Of a DNA stretch of 10,564 nucleotides, positions 6,188 through 10,564 are shown one piece after another. Position 1 is the stretch's first letter, and each line of letters opens with the position of its first letter. Origin of the DNA: Candidatus Omnitrophota bacterium (lineage in GTDB: Bacteria > Omnitrophota > Gorgyraeia > Aquiviventales > Aquiviventaceae); assembly GCA_016206565.1 (NCBI GenBank), contig JACQRG010000022.1, positions 1 through 10,564 on the forward strand. Reading direction: 5' to 3'. The notes under the pieces were generated by a model. That model had not been told where the DNA came from, did no database searches, and was given only the letters and a program-made list of their open reading frames with translations. The position numbers and the translations under genes were made by a program.

Positions 6188-6406
6188 TCATGACGTTTTG
6201 GTGGGAGTCTTACGGGTGTACTTGCGGCGGAACTTCTCGACGCGGCCGGCCGTATCCATCAGCTTCTGCTGGCCGGTGAAAAAGGGATGGCAGCTCGCGC
6301 AGATTTCCACATGGATGGCCTTGCGGGTCGAGCGGGTATGGTACACGGCTCCGCACGTACACGTAATGACACACTCCGTATACTCTGGATGAATTCCCTC
6401 TTTCAT
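6188..6406 (-). CDS. rpmE: 50S ribosomal protein L31 (zinc-binding type)
   Basis: L31 bridges the two ribosomal subunits. From the ATG at 6404-6406 the product is 72 residues, of normal length, beginning MKEGIHPEY. It carries the zinc-binding set C16-T-C18 and C36-A-S-C39 in EICASCHPFFTGQQK, so it is the Cys-containing (C+) form. The start is set by a strong AGGAAAGG just upstream; an in-frame ATG further back at 6452-6454 only adds residues encoded by the octamer repeat and was rejected. It sits between rho and prfA, an arrangement (rho-rpmE-prfA) known from many bacteria. The frame closes with TGA at 6188-6190, directly against the next palindrome. Confidence 0.97.
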   Translation of the reverse strand: MKEGIHPEYTECVITCTCGAVYHTRSTRKAIHVEICASCHPFFTGQQKLMDTAGRVEKFRRKYTRKTPTKTS

Positions 6407-6413
6407 AGCAAAA

Positions 6414-6424
6414 CCTTTCCTCCC
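6414..6424 (-). promoter_or_regulatory. Shine-Dalgarno of rpmE
   Basis: The minus strand reads GGGAGGAAAGG, ending seven bases before the rpmE ATG. It is the strongest ribosome-binding site in the window and fixes the L31 start at 6406. The octamer repeat ends just upstream of it and does not disturb it. Confidence 0.85.
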
Positions 6425-6426
6425 GT

Positions 6427-6482
6427 TTACTGGTGTACTGGTGTACCGGTACACTTGTCCACCGGTTCACCGGTACACGGCT
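6427..6482. repeat. Octamer-repeat palindrome between rho and rpmE
   Basis: Plus-strand units of eight bases: TTACTGGT (6427), GTACTGGT (6435), GTACCGGT (6443), a diverged unit (6451), CCACCGGT (6459), TCACCGGT (6467) and ACACGGCT (6475). The core ACCGGT is itself a palindrome, so units pair within and across arms. It occupies most of the 77-base gap between the rho stop and the rpmE start. The pattern is like the three heptamer elements but has period 8 and a different core. Confidence 0.88.
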
Positions 6483-6483
6483 C

Positions 6484-7782
6484 TCAGGGTTTCTTCGCCA
6501 TGGTCGCCAGGAAGTCCTGGTTCGACTTAGTCTTAGCCAGGCGGTCAATCAGCAGCTCCATCGCCTGGACCGGGTCCATCTCGTGCAATACTTTACGCAG
6601 GATCCAGATCTTCTGCAGCTCGTCATTGACGATGAGGAGCTCCTCGCGCCGGGTGTTGGAGCGGCGGATGTCAATCGCCGGGTAGACGCGCCGCTGGAAC
6701 AGGTTGCGGTCCAGCGTCAGCTCCATGTTGCCGGTGCCCTTGAACTCCTCGAAGATGACCTCGTCCATCCGGGAGCCTGTGTCAATGAGGCAGGTGCCGA
6801 TGATGGTCAGGCTGCCCCCCTCCTCCACGCCGCGCGCCGAGCCGAAGAAGCGCTTGGGCTTGTGCAGGGCGTTGGCGTCCAGACCGCCGGTCAAGACGCG
6901 GCCGCTGTGCGGCTCCACGGTGTTGTAGGCGCGCGCCAGCCGGGTGATGCTGTCGAGCAGGATCACCACGTCCCGCCTGTGCTCCACCTGCCGCTTGGCC
7001 TTCTCCAGCACGATCTCGGCGACCTGGATGTGCCGGTCCGCCGGCTCATCGAAGGTCGAAGAGATGACTTCGCCCTTGACCGAGCGCTGCATGTCGGTCA
7101 CCTCTTCGGGCCGCTCGTCAATGAGCAGCACGATGAGCACCACGTCCGGGTAGTTGGTCGTGATCGCGTTGGCGATCTTCTGCAGCAACACGGTCTTGCC
7201 GCTGTAGGGCGGGGCCACGATGAGCCCGCGCTGGCCTTTGCCGATGGGCGTGAGCAGATCCATGATCCGCGTGGAGATTTCTTTGGGGTTCGTCTCCAGC
7301 GCAAAGCGCTCCTTGGGGTAGATCGGTGTTAAGTTGTCGAAGTTCGTCGTGACCTTCGACTCCTCCGGGTTTTCGCTGTTGACCGCCTCCACCTTCAGGA
7401 GGGCGAAATACCGCTCGCCTTCCTTCGGGGGCCGCACCTGGCCGTTGACCACGTCGCCGGTGCGCAGGTCGAACTTGCGGATCTGCGACGGCGAGACATA
7501 GATGTCGTCCGGGCACGGCAGGTAGTTGTAGTTCGGCGAGCGCAGGAACCCGAACCCGTCCGGCAGGATCTCCAGCACCCCGGAGGAGAAGATGAGCCCG
7601 TCCCGCTCCGCCTGGGCGGAGAGGATCTTGAAGATCAGGTCCTGCTTCTTGGCCCCGGAGAGGCCGTTGACATTGAGCTCCTTGGCGACCTTCGTGAGCT
7701 CCGGCATCCGGAGCTCCTTCAGCGCCGCGATATCGAGCTTTTGCTGCTGCGCCGCGCGCGGCGCGCTTTCAGTCTCCGCCAT
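6484..7782 (-). CDS. rho: Transcription termination factor Rho
   Basis: Rho is a hexameric RNA-dependent ATPase that ends transcription by translocating along nascent RNA. The 432-residue product (E. coli 419) shows the N-terminal helical domain (about 16-55, KKQDLIFKIL at 45-54), the RNA-binding cold-shock-like domain with DGFGFLRSP (75-83), PPKEGERYFAL (118-128), the P-loop GLIVAPPYSGKT (186-197), Walker B VVILLDSITRLARAYN (272-287), SARGVEEGGSLTIIGTCLIDTGSRMD (315-340) and the C-terminal RRVYPAIDI and RREELL segments. The P-loop has Tyr-Ser where E. coli has Lys-Ala. The ATG at 7780-7782 has AGGTGA upstream and overlaps coaE by 64 bases. A second ATG at 7705-7707 has a better AAGGAG six bases away but would cut off the conserved LxxLK helix, so the longer start is preferred. 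No long Arg/Gly-rich insertion is present. Confidence 0.97.
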   Translation of the reverse strand: MAETESAPRAAQQQKLDIAALKELRMPELTKVAKELNVNGLSGAKKQDLIFKILSAQAERDGLIFSSGVLEILPDGFGFLRSPNYNYLPCPDDIYVSPSQIRKFDLRTGDVVNGQVRPPKEGERYFALLKVEAVNSENPEESKVTTNFDNLTPIYPKERFALETNPKEISTRIMDLLTPIGKGQRGLIVAPPYSGKTVLLQKIANAITTNYPDVVLIVLLIDERPEEVTDMQRSVKGEVISSTFDEPADRHIQVAEIVLEKAKRQVEHRRDVVILLDSITRLARAYNTVEPHSGRVLTGGLDANALHKPKRFFGSARGVEEGGSLTIIGTCLIDTGSRMDEVIFEEFKGTGNMELTLDRNLFQRRVYPAIDIRRSNTRREELLIVNDELQKIWILRKVLHEMDPVQAMELLIDRLAKTKSNQDFLATMAKKP

Positions 7783-8357
7783 AGCTGCTTCACCTGTGTT
7801 CGGGTCGCCTCGACCCCGTCTCCATTATCGATCACGAAATCCGCGACGGCCACCTTGGCCGGCAGCGGCAGCTGTGCCGCGATCCGCCGCGACAGCTGGT
7901 CTTGCGTCCACCCGAACTTCTTGCGCAACCGCTCCCGCTGCGTTGCCTGCGGCGCCGTCACCACCACCACCGCGTCCGCCAGGCCCTGGGCGCCCGCCTC
8001 GACTAACAGCGGCACGTCCAGCACCACCGCGGGCACACCCCGCGAGCGCCGCAGGCGGGCGACCTGCCGCTTGAGCTCCCGCAGCACCTGCGGGTGGACG
8101 ATGCCCTCCAGTTGCTTGCGCTTCTCCTCGTTGGCAAAGACCAGCAGGCCCAGCCGGCGCCGGTTGACCGTCTCGTCCTCGTTGAGGATCTCGCGGCCGA
8201 ACCCCTCCACGATGCGCCGCCACGCCAGCCGCCTCGGCTCGATCACCTGATGGGCCATGGCGTCCGCGTCGAGCACGGTCGCCCCGAGCTCTTCGAACAT
8301 CTTCGCGACCGTGGTCTTGCCCGTGCCCAGCCCTCCCGTGAGACCAATGACAACCAT
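7719..8357 (-). CDS. coaE: Dephospho-CoA kinase
   Basis: CoaE phosphorylates the 3'-hydroxyl of the ribose of dephospho-CoA with ATP, the last step of coenzyme A synthesis, in the cytoplasm. The 212-residue product has the P-loop GLTGGLGTGKTT (5-16), LDADAMAH (29-36), VNRRRLGLLVF, HPQV, VVLDVPLLVEAG, RLRKKFGWTQDQLSRRI and ADFVIDN, all in family order. The ATG at 8355-8357 begins the usual M-x-x-IGLTGG, so the start is firm even though the upstream bases come from a heptamer palindrome and hold no good Shine-Dalgarno. The last ~21 codons (Arg/Lys/Ser-rich) overlap the start of rho in another frame. Confidence 0.96.
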   Translation of the reverse strand: MVVIGLTGGLGTGKTTVAKMFEELGATVLDADAMAHQVIEPRRLAWRRIVEGFGREILNEDETVNRRRLGLLVFANEEKRKQLEGIVHPQVLRELKRQVARLRRSRGVPAVVLDVPLLVEAGAQGLADAVVVVTAPQATQRERLRKKFGWTQDQLSRRIAAQLPLPAKVAVADFVIDNGDGVEATRTQVKQLWRRLKARRARRSSKSSISRR

Positions 8358-8362
8358 CCGTC

Positions 8363-8456
8363 AGCAACAAGCGACAAGCGACATGCAACACTTGCAGCGC
8401 AACATTGATCTGTTGCTTGTTGCTTGTCGCATGTCGCTAACGTGCCGCTTGTCGCT
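8363..8456. repeat. Heptamer-repeat palindrome between polA and coaE
   Basis: Plus-strand units: AGCAACA (8363), AGCGACA (8370 and 8377), TGCAACA (8384), a spacer with one stray related unit (8391-8410), then TGTTGCT (8411 and 8418), TGTCGCA (8425), TGTCGCT (8432), and a final stretch to 8456 where the phase slips but TGTCGCT recurs at the end. The second arm is the complement of the first. It takes up nearly all of the 107-base gap between the polA stop and the coaE start, leaving five bases before the coaE ATG. No T-run, promoter or other signal was seen in the gap. Confidence 0.93.
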
Positions 8457-8464
8457 CCGTAGCA

Positions 8465-10564
8465 TTATGGCACGGGGCTCAGCTCGAGCCAGTTTGGTCC
8501 TGCTTTCATCGTCACCACGAGGGGCACATCTAGCGCGAGCGCGCCCTCCATGATGCCCTTGGCCAGCGCGGCCAGCGCGGGCAGCTCCCGGCGGGGCGCT
8601 TCAAACACCAGCTCGTCGTGCACCTGGAGCACCATCCGGCTCTCAAGCCTCTGCTCGCGCAGGGCGGCGTCCACGCGGATCATGGCGCGCTTGATCAGGT
8701 CCGCCGCCGTGCCCTGGATGGGCGCGTTGATGGCGGCCCGCTCGCCGAACTGCCGGATGACCGGGTCAGGGCTGCTCAGCTCCGGCAGGTAGCGGCGCCG
8801 GCCCAGCAGCGTCTGCACGTAGCCGTCGCGCTTGGCCTGGGCGATCTGCTCGTCGAGGTAGGCGCGCACGCGCGCGTAGCGCTGGAAATACGCGTCAATG
8901 AAAGCCTGCGCCTCCTCGAAGCTCACGCCCAGCTCGCGCGAGAGCCCGCGCGCGCTCATGCCGTAGAGGATGCCGAAGTTGACCGCCTTCATGGCGTTGC
9001 GCTGCTCGGGCTGCACCTCGGCCTCGGGCAAGCCGTAGATCAGCGACGCGGTGAAGCGGTGGATATCCCGGCCCTGCCGGAAGGCGTCGAGCAGATGCGG
9101 ATCGCCCGAGACGTGCGCGAGGATGCGCAGCTCGATCTGGGAATAATCGCCGGCCACGAGCAGTCCGTCCGGCAGGCCGGCCACGAACGCCTTGCGGATG
9201 GAGCGGCCCAGCTCGGTCTTGATGGGGATGTTCTGCAGGTTCGGCTCGCTCGAGGAGAGCCGCCCGGTCGCGGTCGCGGTCTGGTTGAACGTCGTGTGCA
9301 GCCGCCCGGTCGCCGGGTCCAGCAGCTTGGGCAGCGCCTCCACGTAGGTGGACACGAGCTTCGAGAGCTCCCGGTACTCGAGCAGCAGGCGCGGCAGCGG
9401 GTGCTGCTCGGCGAGCTGCCGCAGCACCTCGCTGTCGGTTGACGGGCCGGTCTTGGTGCGCTTCAGGACCGGCAGCTGCAGCCGCTCGAAGAGCACGCCG
9501 GCGAGCTGCTTCGGCGAGTTGAGATTGAATTCTCCGCCGGCCATCTGGTGCAGCTGTCCGCCCAATTGCTGCAGGCGGACGCCCATGGAACCCTGCAGGC
9601 GCTGCAGATGGGCGGTATCCAGGGCCACGCCGCGCGATTCCATCCGCGCCAGCACCTCGATGAGCGGCACCTCCAGCTCGCGGTACAGCGCCCCGGCCTG
9701 CCGGGAGTCCAGCTCGGCCAGCAGCCGCTCATGCAGCCGCGCCACGCAGCGCACCCAGCGGCCGAACGGCGCGAGGGCGTCCGTGGACGCCACGCAAGCC
9801 AGCGGCGGCGGCTGGGGACAACTCTCCTGCAGATACTCGTCCATCAGGTCGCCCAGCGTCTGGGTGCTGCGCACGGGATTGACCAGGTAGCCGGCCACCA
9901 TCGTGTCGCCGACCACACCCCCCAGCAAGATGCCGGCTCGCCCCAGGAGCCGCGCGGCCGCCTTCGCGTTGTGGGCCAGCTTCGGCGCGCCCGGATCCTC
10001 AAGCCAAGACACCAGCGTCCGGCCGATCTCGCGCGCATCGCGACCGATGATCGTTGCCCAGGCGCGCTTCTCGGTGTCGAAAGCAACAAGAAGGATGCCC
10101 GGTTCGACATCAGCAAAGAGGCCGGACGCAGCTGAACCAATCTCCCAGCAGCCGATGGCGCAGGCTGCGGCGCGCGCGCCCTGAACCGCCTTGACAAACT
10201 CCTGAGATCCGACGATCCGAACAGCTTCCATCTGCTCCGGGGACTGGGCCGCCGGGTGCTCCTCCTGCACGGCCTGCAGGAGCCGCTTGAATTCCAGCTC
10301 CCGGAACAAGCTGCGCAGCGCGGGCCAATCCGGCTCCCGCAGCTGCAGCGCGTTCAGGTCGGTGTGAAGGGGTGCCTGCGCATTGATGCGGGCCAGCTCC
10401 CGCGAGAGCTCGGCCTGCGCCCGGCCCGCCTCCAAGCGCCTGCGCAGGGCGTCGCTGCCCACCTCGCCCAGGCGCTGATAGAGCGCGTCGAGGCTGCCGA
10501 ACTGCTCCAGGAGCTTCCGGGCGGTCTTTTCGCCGATACCGGTCACGCCGGGAATGTTGTCCAC
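8465..10564 (-). CDS. polA: DNA polymerase I (5' end outside window)
   Basis: Pol I fills gaps in repair and replaces Okazaki primers. The 699 residues present begin in the helix-hairpin-helix of the 5'-nuclease (DNIPGVTGIGEKTA, 2-15), so the true start and nuclease core lie beyond 10564. Residues about 115-250 form a 3'-5' exonuclease-like domain in which the first motif reads AIGCWEIGS (136-144) instead of the family's FDTET; a hNxKxD-type motif is NAKAAARLL (199-207) without its Asp, and only DTM (220-222) remains, so proofreading is predicted lost. The polymerase domain is intact: TGRLSSSEPNLQNIP (433-447), motif A DYSQIELR with Asp473, motif B around Arg522, Lys526, Phe530 and Tyr534, and motif C VHDE with Asp650. 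Phe530 matches E. coli Phe762, typical of polymerases that discriminate against dideoxynucleotides. The TAA is at 8465-8467. Confidence 0.97.
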   Translation of the reverse strand: MDNIPGVTGIGEKTARKLLEQFGSLDALYQRLGEVGSDALRRRLEAGRAQAELSRELARINAQAPLHTDLNALQLREPDWPALRSLFRELEFKRLLQAVQEEHPAAQSPEQMEAVRIVGSQEFVKAVQGARAAACAIGCWEIGSAASGLFADVEPGILLVAFDTEKRAWATIIGRDAREIGRTLVSWLEDPGAPKLAHNAKAAARLLGRAGILLGGVVGDTMVAGYLVNPVRSTQTLGDLMDEYLQESCPQPPPLACVASTDALAPFGRWVRCVARLHERLLAELDSRQAGALYRELEVPLIEVLARMESRGVALDTAHLQRLQGSMGVRLQQLGGQLHQMAGGEFNLNSPKQLAGVLFERLQLPVLKRTKTGPSTDSEVLRQLAEQHPLPRLLLEYRELSKLVSTYVEALPKLLDPATGRLHTTFNQTATATGRLSSSEPNLQNIPIKTELGRSIRKAFVAGLPDGLLVAGDYSQIELRILAHVSGDPHLLDAFRQGRDIHRFTASLIYGLPEAEVQPEQRNAMKAVNFGILYGMSARGLSRELGVSFEEAQAFIDAYFQRYARVRAYLDEQIAQAKRDGYVQTLLGRRRYLPELSSPDPVIRQFGERAAINAPIQGTAADLIKRAMIRVDAALREQRLESRMVLQVHDELVFEAPRRELPALAALAKGIMEGALALDVPLVVTMKAGPNWLELSPVP

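Noticed and set aside
6407..6454. Longer L31 start at 6454
   Set aside because: The added residues are just the translated octamer repeat, and a strong Shine-Dalgarno with ATG sits at the normal L31 start (6406).
6433..7332. A 299-residue plus-strand open frame across rho
   Set aside because: Antisense to a well-conserved rho gene; its start lies in the octamer repeat and the product has no family features.

Overview
The window is a tightly packed block of bacterial housekeeping genes, all read on the minus strand. Base composition is GC-rich and there are no RNA genes or insertion sequences. In transcription order (high to low coordinates) it reads polA (5' end outside the window), coaE, rho, rpmE, prfA, prmC, murA, rpsP, trmD, rplS, rnhB, yraN, and the start of a secreted protein with a predicted carbohydrate-binding-like fold that runs off the low end. 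From memory, the run coaE-rho-rpmE-prfA-prmC-murA followed by a ribosomal-protein/TrmD cluster recalls uncultured lineages of the Omnitrophota (OP3) type. That placement is inference from gene order and style, and no marker here proves it.

Layout. 8465-10564 is polA: end of the 5'-nuclease domain, a 3'-5' exonuclease-like domain that has lost catalytic residues, and an intact polymerase domain. 6188-8357 holds coaE, rho and rpmE. 2792-6103 holds prfA, prmC and murA; prfA and prmC share an ATGA junction, and PrmC methylates the GGQ glutamine of the release factor encoded beside it. 767-2785 is rpsP-trmD-rplS-rnhB, the widespread S16/TrmD/L19 operon but without rimM between rpsP and trmD. 406-786 is yraN, and 1-416 is the secreted protein. 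Most genes abut or overlap by 4-71 bases, so one or a few polycistronic transcripts with translational coupling are likely. No convincing promoter or intrinsic terminator was seen.

The unusual part is a set of four compact imperfect palindromes whose arms are short direct repeats. Three have a period of 7 bases (8363-8456, 6111-6187, 4920-5003) and one has a period of 8 (6427-6482). They fill the only three real intergenic gaps, and the fourth is read through in frame as the first ~30 residues of PrmC. The repeat-unit sequence differs in each, but the design is the same: several tandem units, a 10-20 base spacer, then tandem units of the complement. Three of the four lie at a start codon (coaE, prfA, prmC) and none of those three starts has a well-placed Shine-Dalgarno. 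They look like several independent products of one generating process, or members of a fast-diverging family, and are the best candidate here for something not well described.

Other points: TrmD has Glu where the catalytic Asp of the E. coli enzyme sits; Rho has an unusual P-loop; rplS/rnhB and coaE/rho overlap by 71 and 64 bases in different frames.
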